From positions 71,222 through 135,221 of the forward strand of contig JAKAFW010000005.1 in NCBI GenBank assembly GCA_021817845.1: a stretch of 64,000 bases of DNA, in the 5' to 3' direction. The position numbers and the translations under genes were made by a program. The notes beneath the pieces are model-generated. The model was not told where the DNA came from. It worked only from the letters and a program-made list of their open reading frames with translations, and ran no database searches. Of the stretch, positions 53,991 through 63,600 are shown one piece after another (position 1 is the stretch's first letter; each line of letters opens with the position of its first letter). The stretch is from FEN-1297 sp021817845 (GTDB lineage: Bacteria > Bacteroidota > Ignavibacteria > Ignavibacteriales > Ignavibacteriaceae).

Positions 53991-54007
53991 TAATGATTAA
54001 ATCATTA
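53991..54007. promoter_or_regulatory. Palindrome TAATGATT-A-AATCATTA
   Basis: A perfect palindrome with one central base between the divergent copper cluster and sensor-kinase genes. It lies downstream of the sigma-54-like element in the minus direction, so it would fall in the leader of the CopA cluster. Candidate operator or stable hairpin. Confidence 0.45.
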
Positions 54008-54037
54008 TTTTATGTCGTACTTATTTTTTATTAGTGG

Positions 54038-54053
54038 CTCAATTGATATGCCA
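54038..54053 (-). promoter_or_regulatory. Sigma-54-like promoter element for the CopA cluster
   Basis: On the minus strand the sequence reads TGGCATA-TCAA-TTGAG, against the consensus TGGCAYR-N4-TTGCW. Mismatches are confined to the last two bases. It lies about 80 bases upstream of the first cluster gene. A sigma-54-dependent activator is encoded 2 kb away. Confidence 0.55.
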
Positions 54054-54195
54054 AGCAATTTGTTTGTTTATAATGGAAACTATAATACTTGGCTATTTTG
54101 TAGATTTAAAGAAATTAAAAATCTTTAACTTATTTAAAAAATAAATCGAATAATCAAATCAAAATGAAGTAATTCTTATAGGTATAGAATTTGTT

Positions 54196-55950
54196 ATGAA
54201 ATCAATTATGACATTAGATATTTTCCAAATGTTGTTTCTTATCGTTACCTTTTTAAGTGCGGTAGGTTTAATTCTCATAATTTATTCCAGATCGGGCAGG
54301 GATAAAAAGAGCCAGTTATTTATTCTAATTCTAATATTAATTATCGGATACTTAATCTCGCATAGCGTTCATTTTTTGTTAATGGCTTCCGAAGATGTTA
54401 CTATTCTCGATATTTCATGTCATTCTTTTTTGCTGCTTATAATTGTAAGTATAACATTCTTTACGTGGAATTTCCCTCATGCACAAAAGATGGGAATAAT
54501 TAAAAGCCTCTCTATCTTAATTCCATCGATTATTCTTTTTATCCTTTTATGGAGCGATAAACTTATTCACCAATCCCACATTCACGGAAATATGTTTGAA
54601 GCTCATTTCGGTTCGCTTTATCCTTTGTATTTAATTTTTTATGTATTACTTATCGCTCTAAATTTTTACTGGCTAATAAAAAAATACTATCATGAAAATG
54701 ACGAGCTGCTTCGTAAGCAAATTTTAATGTTAACTCTTGGTTTAATTATTACTAATCTAATTTCATTTATCTTCGGTTTATTCTTACCCTGGTATTTAGG
54801 GTTTTATTTCCTTGTTGAAATGAGTCCGGTCGCATTCTTAATCGGCGTTATTCTTTTTACTACTTTGTCTGTCAGCAAATATGATATGTTCCCTTCGTTT
54901 GGCAGGTTGAATAATCTCAGCATAAAAAAGAAAATTATTTTAAGCTCGCTTATTCTTGTGCCAATAATAATTCTACTAGTTCAAATCCCGCTTATAAAAA
55001 TTATTTTCGATATAAGATCCAATACGGAACTTATGCGCTACTTTTTGCTTAGCGTTTTGGGCGGTTTGATTGTAAGCGTAAGTATTGCGTTTGTAATTAT
55101 TAAGATGATATCGAACCCGCTTAACAAGCTGAAAACCAAAGCGCATGAGATTGAAAAGGGTAATTACGGCATTAAACTAGAAATAAGAACTAATGATGAA
55201 ATCGGCGAGCTTACAGAAGCCTTTAATAATATGTCCGATACTTTAAAAAATAATACTGCGGAATTGATTAAAAAGGAAAAACTTGCTGCGCTTGGTAAAA
55301 TGGCAGCCGTTCTTGCACACGAAATTAAAACTCCGTTAACATCAATTAAAATGAATGCCGATATTATTGCCGAAACTTTGGACTCAAACGATGAGAATAA
55401 AGAAAATTTTGAGATTATGAAGACGGAAATAAATCGCTTAAACAATCTTGTGAAAGATGTTCTTCAATTTTCTCGTCAAATGGAATTGAATTATTCTGAA
55501 GTAAAATTAAAAGATCTGATTGAATTTATAAATATTCAATTAAATAAAAAGCTGGAAGAAAAGAATATTATTTTCTTAAATAATGTAGAATATGTTTCCT
55601 TGCAAATTGATGAAGATAAATTAAAACAGGTATTGATAAATCTCATTGACAATTCAATCGAAGCTGTAAACCAAAACGGTCTTATTGAAATTTCTTCCCG
55701 GAGAAATAACGAAGATAATTCAATTTCCATTTTTGTAAAAGATAACGGAAGCGGCATCGATCCGGAGCTTAAAATATTCGATCCTTTCTTTACTACAAAA
55801 GCGTCAGGCACCGGTTTAGGGCTTTCCATATCGCAAAAAATTATTGAACAGCATAACGGCGCTTTTAATCTTTTAGAGTCAAAAAAAGGTAAAACTATTT
55901 TTGAAATAAAACTGCCAATTGGACAGAAGTATGAAAAAGAAAAAATGTAA
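54196..55950 (+). CDS. Membrane sensor histidine kinase (7TM-type N-terminus, HAMP)
   Basis: 584 residues. About seven N-terminal membrane segments (to about 220), two more at 245-305, HAMP at about 297-350, HisKA with His375 in VLAHEIKTPLTS and HATPase (NLIDNSIEAVNQ, DNGSGIDPE, GTGLGLS). The loop near 123-140 (HQSHIHGNMFEAHFG) is rich in His and Met, a candidate metal sensor. It pairs with the sigma-54 regulator 45 bases downstream, as in ZraS/ZraR-type systems. It probably senses copper or silver outside the membrane (inference). Confidence 0.9.
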   Translation: MKSIMTLDIFQMLFLIVTFLSAVGLILIIYSRSGRDKKSQLFILILILIIGYLISHSVHFLLMASEDVTILDISCHSFLLLIIVSITFFTWNFPHAQKMGIIKSLSILIPSIILFILLWSDKLIHQSHIHGNMFEAHFGSLYPLYLIFYVLLIALNFYWLIKKYYHENDELLRKQILMLTLGLIITNLISFIFGLFLPWYLGFYFLVEMSPVAFLIGVILFTTLSVSKYDMFPSFGRLNNLSIKKKIILSSLILVPIIILLVQIPLIKIIFDIRSNTELMRYFLLSVLGGLIVSVSIAFVIIKMISNPLNKLKTKAHEIEKGNYGIKLEIRTNDEIGELTEAFNNMSDTLKNNTAELIKKEKLAALGKMAAVLAHEIKTPLTSIKMNADIIAETLDSNDENKENFEIMKTEINRLNNLVKDVLQFSRQMELNYSEVKLKDLIEFINIQLNKKLEEKNIIFLNNVEYVSLQIDEDKLKQVLINLIDNSIEAVNQNGLIEISSRRNNEDNSISIFVKDNGSGIDPELKIFDPFFTTKASGTGLGLSISQKIIEQHNGAFNLLESKKGKTIFEIKLPIGQKYEKEKM

Positions 55951-55994
55951 GCCTGTGGCTTTTCAGACTTTGGTCGACTAAAAAGAAAGTTAAA

Positions 55995-57374
55995 ATGGAT
56001 AAAATATTAGTCATTGACGACGATCAATCAATACGTAAGACTTTAACAAGCTATCTAAAGAAACAGAACTATGAGGTGCTGTCTGCTGAAAATGGTCTCA
56101 ACGGAATTGAAATTATAAAAAATGAATTACCGGATATTGTAATTACAGATATTAGAATGCCCGGTGCTGACGGTTTTGAAGTGCTTAAGAAAGTTAAAGA
56201 AATTGACCCGCACATACATGTAATAATTATTACTGCTTTCGATGACATGAATAGTACGGTTAAAGCAATGCAGCAAGGCGCTTATGATTATATTGAAAAA
56301 CCTCTGGAAATTGATAATCTAAAAATTACAATTCAAAGAGCGCTTGAAAATAAGAAACTTAGTGATCAGCTTGATACCTATGTTAACGAAAAAAAAGAAG
56401 AGTATTTGCTCGAAAATACTTTGATAGGTAAAACGCCTCAGATGAGGCAGGTATATAAAAAGATTGGTCAGGTATCATCTAGCCGTGTTACTGTGCTAAT
56501 TGAAGGTGAAAGTGGAACAGGGAAAGAATTGGTTGCACGGGCAATTCATTACAGCGGCATTACTAAAGTTCATCCTTTTGTCGCTGTTAATTGTACTGCC
56601 CTTACCGAGTCACTTTTAGAAAGCGAGCTTTTCGGTCATGTGAAAGGAGCTTTCACCGGATCTATTAAAGATAAAAAAGGTAAATTTGAGCTTGCCGGCG
56701 AAGGAACTATTTTCTTGGATGAGATTTCGGAAATCTCTTCCAATCTGCAAGTAAAGCTTTTAAGAGTTCTTCAGCAAAAAGAATTTGAGAAGGTCGGAGG
56801 CGAGACTTTAATGCCGATGAAAGCACGAATAATCGCTGCCACAAATAAAAATTTAGTCGAGCTTGTAAAAACAGGCAAGTTTCGCGAGGATTTATTTTAC
56901 AGATTGAAAGTTTTTTCAATCTTTATTTCTCCCCTTCGGGAAAGAAACGAAGATATTCCTGTTTTGGTTAGTCACTTCTTAAATAAAATTAATTTAGAAC
57001 TCCATAAAAACGTTAATAAAATTCCCGAAGATGTAATGGAAATGCTTAAAAATCATTTTTGGGTTGGCAATGTAAGGGAATTGGAAAATACTCTAATGCA
57101 GGCGGTAGTTCTTTCATCCGATGATGTTTTGCTTAAAGAAAATATCCTTCTTAGAAATTCTGAACAGCTTTCTTTAATTGCCAAGAACACTGAACAATCT
57201 AAAGTTGAATTTATCTCTCTTGAAGAATTAGAAAAAAAACATATTAATAATATTTTGAACGCATTAAAATGGGACAAAAATAAAGCGCATAAAATCCTTG
57301 GCATTTCTTTGCCAACTTTGTACAATAAAATTCAGCACTATAAGCTTTCACCATTTGAAGAGAAAATTAATTGA
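55995..57374 (+). CDS. Sigma-54-dependent response regulator (NtrC/ZraR family)
   Basis: 459 residues: receiver (phospho-Asp52 in VITDIRMPG), AAA+ domain with Walker A GESGTGKE (about 171-178) and Walker B GTIFLDEIS, C-terminal Fis-type HTH (HKILGISLPTLYNKIQ). The sigma-54 contact loop reads GAFTGS instead of GAFTGA. The family binds upstream sites and opens sigma-54 promoters. Sigma-54-like elements lie on both sides of this gene pair, which supports it as the regulator of the copper genes. Cognate kinase is directly upstream. Confidence 0.93.
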   Translation: MDKILVIDDDQSIRKTLTSYLKKQNYEVLSAENGLNGIEIIKNELPDIVITDIRMPGADGFEVLKKVKEIDPHIHVIIITAFDDMNSTVKAMQQGAYDYIEKPLEIDNLKITIQRALENKKLSDQLDTYVNEKKEEYLLENTLIGKTPQMRQVYKKIGQVSSSRVTVLIEGESGTGKELVARAIHYSGITKVHPFVAVNCTALTESLLESELFGHVKGAFTGSIKDKKGKFELAGEGTIFLDEISEISSNLQVKLLRVLQQKEFEKVGGETLMPMKARIIAATNKNLVELVKTGKFREDLFYRLKVFSIFISPLRERNEDIPVLVSHFLNKINLELHKNVNKIPEDVMEMLKNHFWVGNVRELENTLMQAVVLSSDDVLLKENILLRNSEQLSLIAKNTEQSKVEFISLEELEKKHINNILNALKWDKNKAHKILGISLPTLYNKIQHYKLSPFEEKIN

Positions 57375-57598
57375 ATCCCTGCTGACTAATTGTTTCCGGA
57401 TACTACCTCGTCACATCACCTTTATCAAATTTTATATAACTTTTTATTTATTGAACATATTCTCGAGCTTCCGTATATGTTGTCCTTTCTAAGCTAATTT
57501 AGTTTTAAATATCTTAAAAATATTTAAACTTTTTTAATTAGCCCAACTACTTTCCACTAAAAAATTCCATATATAAGCCGTAATTAAACTTTTCTCAC

Positions 57599-57614
57599 TG
57601 GCATAAATTTTTCT
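57599..57614 (+). promoter_or_regulatory. Sigma-54-like promoter element upstream of efflux operon
   Basis: TGGCATA-AATT-TTTCT against TGGCAYR-N4-TTGCW: one mismatch (G to T in the -12 half). It starts about 240 bases before the tolC-like ATG, leaving a long leader that contains a terminator-type hairpin. Confidence 0.5.
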
Positions 57615-57633
57615 ATAGTACTGCTGTCTGTCC

Positions 57634-57663
57634 GCAATGGAGGAATATCTCCTTTGCTTTTTT
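57634..57663 (+). terminator. Terminator/attenuator in the efflux-operon leader
   Basis: GCAATGGAG (57634-57642), loop GAATAT, CTCCTTTGC (57649-57657) with one T-T mismatch, then TTTTTT. It could end the kinase/regulator transcript or attenuate transcription from the sigma-54-like element 20 bases upstream. Confidence 0.65.
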
Positions 57664-57761
57664 CTTGGACTTGAGCTTGAACCCCAAAGTAAGTAAATTA
57701 TTGTTATTAAGGATATAGACATAGCGCGGAAAGCCACAATGGAATATGGAAAATCATTTCA

Positions 57762-57808
57762 AATATCTTGACATAAAAAACAAAGATTTAAATGGCAATA
57801 CTATAATA
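57762..57808 (+). repeat. 47-bp element shared with region 49711 (copy 2)
   Basis: Copy 2 of the element at 49711-49757, with 43 of 47 bases identical. TTGACA and TATAAT are at the same offset. It lies about 33 bp before the ATG at 57842, so it may be a promoter or operator of the efflux operon. Confidence 0.7.
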
Positions 57809-57841
57809 GCAATTCTAAAAATTTCATAGGAAATTAAACTA

Positions 57842-59125
57842 ATGATTAAAATATCAGCATTAATTCTTTTTTTATATTTATTTTTGCCGGTTTCAATTTA
57901 TTCACAAACCCCGAACGGTAATGATAGCTTAAATAATCTGGTCAATGTAGCAATTCAAAACAATCCCCAGCTTAAAGCAGCCAGAGATCAGACGCTTGCT
58001 GAAAAAACAAAAGTAAACCAGGTAACAGCTTGGGATCCGCCGCAAGTCGGAATTTCCTTCTATCAGACACCAATTCAATCCTTTCCGAACCCCTTGAGAA
58101 ATAATATGGAAACCGACTACTACGTTCAGCAGACGTTCCCATTTCCCGGTAAACTTGGAAATATGGGAGATGCAGCTTCGAGCAGCGCACTAATTTACAG
58201 AGAACAATACAGCGCTCTGGAAAATAAGATCATAACAGATTTGAAATCTTCTTATTACGAACTTTATTTTGTAGAAAAGAAAATTCAGATTAATAAAGAA
58301 AATCAGGAACTTTTAAAACAACTCAATGCTATTGCATTAAAACAGTATGAAGTCGGCATCGGTAAACAGGCAGATGTTCTAAGAGCACAAACTGAATTAT
58401 CAACATTGATCAACGACAGTGTTAATCTTCTCAAAGAAAAAAGAGACGTCGAAACAATGATTAATACAATCCTAAGCAGACCGGTTGATTCGCCACTGCC
58501 AGAAATTAAAGCCATTCAGGATACAATTCCAGATTGGACTTATAAACAGCTTGAGGAACTGGCTTATCAAAACAGACCCGAAGTAAAAGCTATGCAATAT
58601 AATATTGAAATGAACAAATCGGAGTTAAAAGCCTCGAAGCTTCAATACTACCCTGATTTTATGGTTCAACTGATGTACAAAAATATGTCTAACACTGCAA
58701 ATGATTTTTGGTCTGCAATGGTCGGTGTGAATGTTCCGCTGGCTTTCTGGTCAAAAGATAAGTTTACCGGAAAAGTTCAGGAAAATGAAATTAATGTAAG
58801 CACAGCTCAAGAACAGTTAAATGCAGTAAAAAATATGGTTGCAAGCGATGTGCAAAGTGCCATAATAAAAATTGAGACCAATAAAAATTTAATTGATCTT
58901 TATAAAAACACTGTGATTCCACAGTCAGAACAAACGCTTCAATCTACCCTATCTGCTTACCAAACCGGAAAGACAGAATTCCTGATGTTTATTGACGCAT
59001 ATAAAATGGTATTATCTTCTAAGTTGAACTACTACATGGCGGAAATGAATTACATGCAAAGCCAGGCACTGCTTGAACAGGCTGTAGGCTTGAGCATCAA
59101 TAAAATAGAAGAAAGAATTAAATAG
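57842..59125 (+). CDS. TolC/CusC-family outer-membrane efflux protein
   Basis: 427 residues. Signal peptide ISALILFLYLFLPVSIYSQ. Two OEP repeats with long helices: NPQLKAARDQTLAEKTKVNQ and LKQYEVGIGKQADVLRAQTELST, then RPEVKAMQYNIEMNKSELKAS and LSAYQTGKTEFLMFIDAYKM. Forms the outer-membrane channel of the RND pump encoded by the next two genes. ATG with AGGAAA upstream. It begins the plus-strand efflux operon. Confidence 0.92.
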   Translation: MIKISALILFLYLFLPVSIYSQTPNGNDSLNNLVNVAIQNNPQLKAARDQTLAEKTKVNQVTAWDPPQVGISFYQTPIQSFPNPLRNNMETDYYVQQTFPFPGKLGNMGDAASSSALIYREQYSALENKIITDLKSSYYELYFVEKKIQINKENQELLKQLNAIALKQYEVGIGKQADVLRAQTELSTLINDSVNLLKEKRDVETMINTILSRPVDSPLPEIKAIQDTIPDWTYKQLEELAYQNRPEVKAMQYNIEMNKSELKASKLQYYPDFMVQLMYKNMSNTANDFWSAMVGVNVPLAFWSKDKFTGKVQENEINVSTAQEQLNAVKNMVASDVQSAIIKIETNKNLIDLYKNTVIPQSEQTLQSTLSAYQTGKTEFLMFIDAYKMVLSSKLNYYMAEMNYMQSQALLEQAVGLSINKIEERIK

Positions 59126-59146
59126 AAAGAGAATGGAGAAATAAAA

Positions 59147-60652
59147 ATGTTGAGTGAAACGAAATCCCGCTCTGCGGGGAAAAAAATAATCATAACCGGT
59201 ATAATAAGTTTGATTATCGGAGTCGGCGGCGGCTGGCTGATATTTCACAATCATACTTCCTCAAATTCTTCCGGAACGACAAGCGAAAGAAAAATTCTTT
59301 ATTACAGATCACCGATGAATCCCACAGTGACTTCCAAAGTTCCAATGAAAGATCAAATGGGAATGGATTACGTTCCCGTTTATGGAGATCAAAGCAGTTC
59401 CGGAGGTGAAAGAAAAATTGCATATTATAAATCCCCTATGGATTCAACTTTAACCTCGCCGGTTCCAAAGAAAGATGAAATGGGAATGGATTATATACCG
59501 GTTTATACAGATAACGTTGGAACCAATGAAATACATATTGATCCGGCAACCCAGCAGAATACCGGAGTAACAACCGAAACAGTTGAAAAGATGAAATTAT
59601 CCCGAACGATCAGAACGACTGCTAATATCACTTACGACGAAACGAAGCTCTATACAATCTCAACAAAAATTATGGGTTATATTGAAAAACTTTATGTTGA
59701 TTACACCGGTCAGCTAGTAAGAGAAGGTCAACCGCTTCTGGAAATCTACAGCCCTGATCTTGTAAGCACACAAGAAGAATATTTGCAAGCAATAAGATAT
59801 AGAAATGAAATCTCCAAGAACGGTTCTTTAATCAGCAAAAAAGGCGCTGATCAATTAGTTGAAAGTGCAAAGCGAAGGCTGCTTTACTGGGACATCCCGC
59901 TAAGCGGGATTCAAGCTCTTGAGAAAAGAGGCACACCGCAAAAAACTATGACGATCTATTCTCCGGCAAATGGAATTGTTACCGATAAGATGATTATTAA
60001 CGGGCAGAATATCGAGCCGGGAATGGCGCTTTACAAAATTGCCGACCTTTCAACTGTTTGGGGACTTGCCCAAATTTATCAATATGAACTCCCGTGGATT
60101 AAAGTTGGCGATAAAGTTGATTTGCAGTTATCATATATGCCCGGTAAAACTTTTCAAGGACGCATAACATACATTTACCCTTATCTTGATTCGGATTCTA
60201 AAACAGTTCAGGTAAGGATTGAAATTCACAACACAAACAATTATGAATTTAAACCAGGAATGTTTGCAGACGCCGCTATAAAGTCTCCTCTCATTCTTGA
60301 AACAGTGGCTGTTCCAAATCAAGCAATAATTCATACCGGGACAAGAGACGTTGCTATAATTGCATTGGGCAACGGCTACTTTAGACCAGTAAACGTTATT
60401 CTCGGAGCGCGTGGAGACGGAGGTTATGTCCAAATCCTTAAAGGCATTCATGAAGGAGAAAATATTGTTACATCTTCAGAGTTCTTAATTGATTCGGAAA
60501 GCAACTTGAATGCAGCGCTAAATAATATGCAGCAGCCGGGCAGCGCGGGTAATTCCGATACAACAAGCCAAAATAACTCCATCCAGACCCAGCCTTCAAA
60601 TAAAGATATGAAAGGTATGGATATGTCTAAAGATAACGGCAAGAAAAAATAA
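59147..60652 (+). CDS. RND efflux adaptor (CusB-like) with two heavy-metal-binding domains
   Basis: 501 residues. Membrane anchor near 12-33, then two tandem metal-binding modules at about 51-79 (YYRSPMNPTV...MGMDYVPVY) and 92-120 (YYKSPMDSTL...MGMDYIPVY). Then barrel-sandwich and beta-barrel domains of the periplasmic adaptor. The C-terminal tail MKGMDMSKDN is Met-rich. It links the inner pump to the TolC-like channel and may ferry copper or silver. Its start lies 21 bases after the tolC-like gene. Two metal modules rather than one are noteworthy. Confidence 0.92.
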   Translation: MLSETKSRSAGKKIIITGIISLIIGVGGGWLIFHNHTSSNSSGTTSERKILYYRSPMNPTVTSKVPMKDQMGMDYVPVYGDQSSSGGERKIAYYKSPMDSTLTSPVPKKDEMGMDYIPVYTDNVGTNEIHIDPATQQNTGVTTETVEKMKLSRTIRTTANITYDETKLYTISTKIMGYIEKLYVDYTGQLVREGQPLLEIYSPDLVSTQEEYLQAIRYRNEISKNGSLISKKGADQLVESAKRRLLYWDIPLSGIQALEKRGTPQKTMTIYSPANGIVTDKMIINGQNIEPGMALYKIADLSTVWGLAQIYQYELPWIKVGDKVDLQLSYMPGKTFQGRITYIYPYLDSDSKTVQVRIEIHNTNNYEFKPGMFADAAIKSPLILETVAVPNQAIIHTGTRDVAIIALGNGYFRPVNVILGARGDGGYVQILKGIHEGENIVTSSEFLIDSESNLNAALNNMQQPGSAGNSDTTSQNNSIQTQPSNKDMKGMDMSKDNGKKK

Positions 60653-60694
60653 AAAATCAGAAAACAGAATTAAGAATTTTTATCGGAGTTTTAG

Positions 60695-63600
60695 ATGTTA
60701 GAAAAAATAATAGAGTATTCAGTTAAGAACAGATTTCTTGTAATACTTGCAGTAGTTTTCTTGATGGGCTGGGGAATTTATTCCTTGTACAATATACCCG
60801 TGGATGCAATACCGGATTTAAGTGATGTTCAAGTAATTATATATACAAAATATGAAGGGCAATCACCAAGAATAGTTGAAGACCAGGTGACTTATCCACT
60901 TACAACAGCTCTGGTATCGGTACCGGGGGCAAAGGTAGTAAGAGGATATTCCTTCTTCGGATATTCACTAGTTTATGTAATATTCAAAGACGGTACAGAT
61001 ATTTATTGGGCACGAAGCAGAGTGTTAGAATATCTTAACTACGCAGCAAAAAGATTACCTAATAATGTCGTACCTACATTAGGGCCTGATGCAACCGGAG
61101 TGGGCTGGGTGTTTGAATATACACTTTCCTCAAAAAAAAGGTCGCTTGCAGATCTTCGAACAATACAAGATTGGTACTTAAAATATCAGCTTAGTTCCGT
61201 TCCCGGGGTTGCCGAAGTTGCAAGCATAGGCGGATTTGTAAAGCAATATCAAGTTACAGTCGATCCGGCAAAATTATTAGCTTATAATATTCCTCTAAGC
61301 GATGTCGAAATGGCAATAAAGAAATCCAACAATGATGTCGGCGGCGAAACTATTGAAATGGGCGAATCGGAATTTATGATAAGAGGATTGGGATATATAA
61401 AATCAATTCAAGATGTGGAAAATATCCCTGTAAAGATTGATAAGAAAACAAACACGCCGGTTTACATAAAAGATATAGCTAACGTTGCCTACGGACCTGA
61501 AATGCGACGGGGCATTGCAGAATCTGACGGTAAGGGCGAGACCGTAGGCGGAATAATCGTAATGCGATACGGAGAAAATGCGCTTTCGGTTATTCAAGGA
61601 GTCAAAAAGAAACTCGCCGAATTAAAGCAAGGGCTTCCGCCGGATGTAAAGATTACACCGGTTTATGATCGTTCCGGATTAATTGAAAACGCAATTAATA
61701 CTTTAAAGGACAAACTAATTGAGGAAATACTGATTGTAGCATTAGTTTGTATTTTGTTTCTGATGCATTTCCGCAGTGCTTTTGTGGCAATTTTTACGCT
61801 TCCTACAGCTATCTTAATGGCTTTTATTGTAATGAGAGCGCAAGGAATAAATGCTAATATAATGTCTCTCGGCGGCATTGCAATCGCCATCGGGGCTATG
61901 GTTGACGCTGCAATAATAATGATAGAAAACGCCCACAAGCATATTGAACACGATATGCTTAAACCTCCGGAGCATAGACGGGACCGGTGGCAATTGATAA
62001 TTGAAGCTTCAAAGGAGGTTGGTCCGTCTTTATTTTATTCTTTGTTAGTAATAACGGTATCCTTTATACCGATATTCACTATGCAAGCTCAGGAAGGGAA
62101 ACTATTCAAGCCGCTTGCTTTTACAAAAACATATTCTATGGCTGCAGCGGCAATACTTTCAATTACTCTTGTGCCTGTTTTAATGGGCTATTGGATTCGC
62201 GGAAGAATTATGCCGGAAGAAAAAAATCCTATTAATAGGTTTTTAATTAAAGTTTATCATCCTGTAGTAGACTTCGTTATAAAGCATTGGAAATATGTTA
62301 TCCTGACCACGCTTGTATTGATGGCACTAACATATATTCCGTATTCACAACTCGGCAGCGAGTTCATGCCGCCGCTATACGAAGGCGATCTGCTTTATAT
62401 GCCGACAACATTACCGGGAATATCTATAACCAAGGCAAAAGAATTGCTACAGCAGACGGATAAGATAATAGCCTCCTTCCCCGAGGTGCATCATGTCTTT
62501 GGTAAAATCGGCAGAGCTGAAACTGCAACCGACCCGGCTGGTCTCGATATGATGGAAACAACTATTATGCTTAAGCCGGAAAGTCAGTGGCCTAAAGGAA
62601 TGACTGTAAAAAAGCTTATCGATAAAATGAACCAGTCAATAAATTTCCCCGGCGTTACAAATGCGTGGACAATGCCGATTAAAACAAGAACAGACATGCT
62701 AAGCACCGGGATTAAAACCCCGGTCGGAATAAAAATATCGGGACCAAACCTGGACACGTTGCAATCTATTGGCGAAAAAGTTGAAGCAGTGATGAGAACA
62801 GTACCCGGCACACTCAGCGCTTATGCGGAAAGAACAGTCGGCGGAAATTACGTCGATATAAATATTAACCGCCAGGAAGCTGCAAGATACGGTCTTACAA
62901 TACAAGATGTTGAAGATGTCATTCAATCCGCAATGGGCGGAATGAATGTAACCACCACTGTAGAAGGTCTAGAAAGATTTCCAGTCAATTTAAGATATGG
63001 ACGCGAACAAAGAGATAATATTGAGGACTTGAAAAGAGTACTTGTTCCAACTCCAACGGGAGCGCAAGTTCCGATGGGACAGCTTGCAGATTTCACAGTA
63101 CACAAAGGACCTATGATGATTAAGACTGAAGGTACAATACCGAATGCATGGGTTTATGTGGATCTCAAAACTTCAGATATTGGTACTTATGTAAAAAATG
63201 CTCAAAGAATTGTAGCACAAAAGATAAAACTACCTACCGGTTACAACCTTGTTTGGAGCGGCGAGTTTGAATATATGCAGCATGCCGATAAACGTTTGAT
63301 GGTTGTAATCCCAATGACGTTATTTATAATCTTTTTAATCATTTATCTAAATACAAAATCATTAAAGAAGGTAGCAATCATCTTTTTGGCTGTACCGTTT
63401 TCTTTAGTAGGAACATTCTGGCTGCTATTTATATTGGGATATAATTTAAGCATTGCAGTATGGGTAGGTATAATAGCTCTAGCAGGGCTTGATGCTGAAA
63501 CAGGAGTTGTAATGCTTCTATACCTTGATGTTGCATACAAAGAATGGCACGACAAGGGAATGATGAGAGGCATTAAAGACTTAATTGCAGCGATTCATCA

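Larger units (their letters stand above)
57375..57841. other. Intergenic region between regulator and efflux operon
   Basis: A 467-bp spacer. It holds a sigma-54-like element (57599-57614), a terminator-type hairpin (57634-57663) and copy 2 of the 47-bp element (57762-57808). A minus-strand frame at 57534-57737 overlaps the first two signals and is not credible. Confidence 0.5.

Noticed and set aside
57534..57737. 67-residue minus-strand frame upstream of the tolC-like gene
   Set aside because: It overlaps a sigma-54-like element and a terminator hairpin, has no recognisable domain and lacks a good ribosome site.
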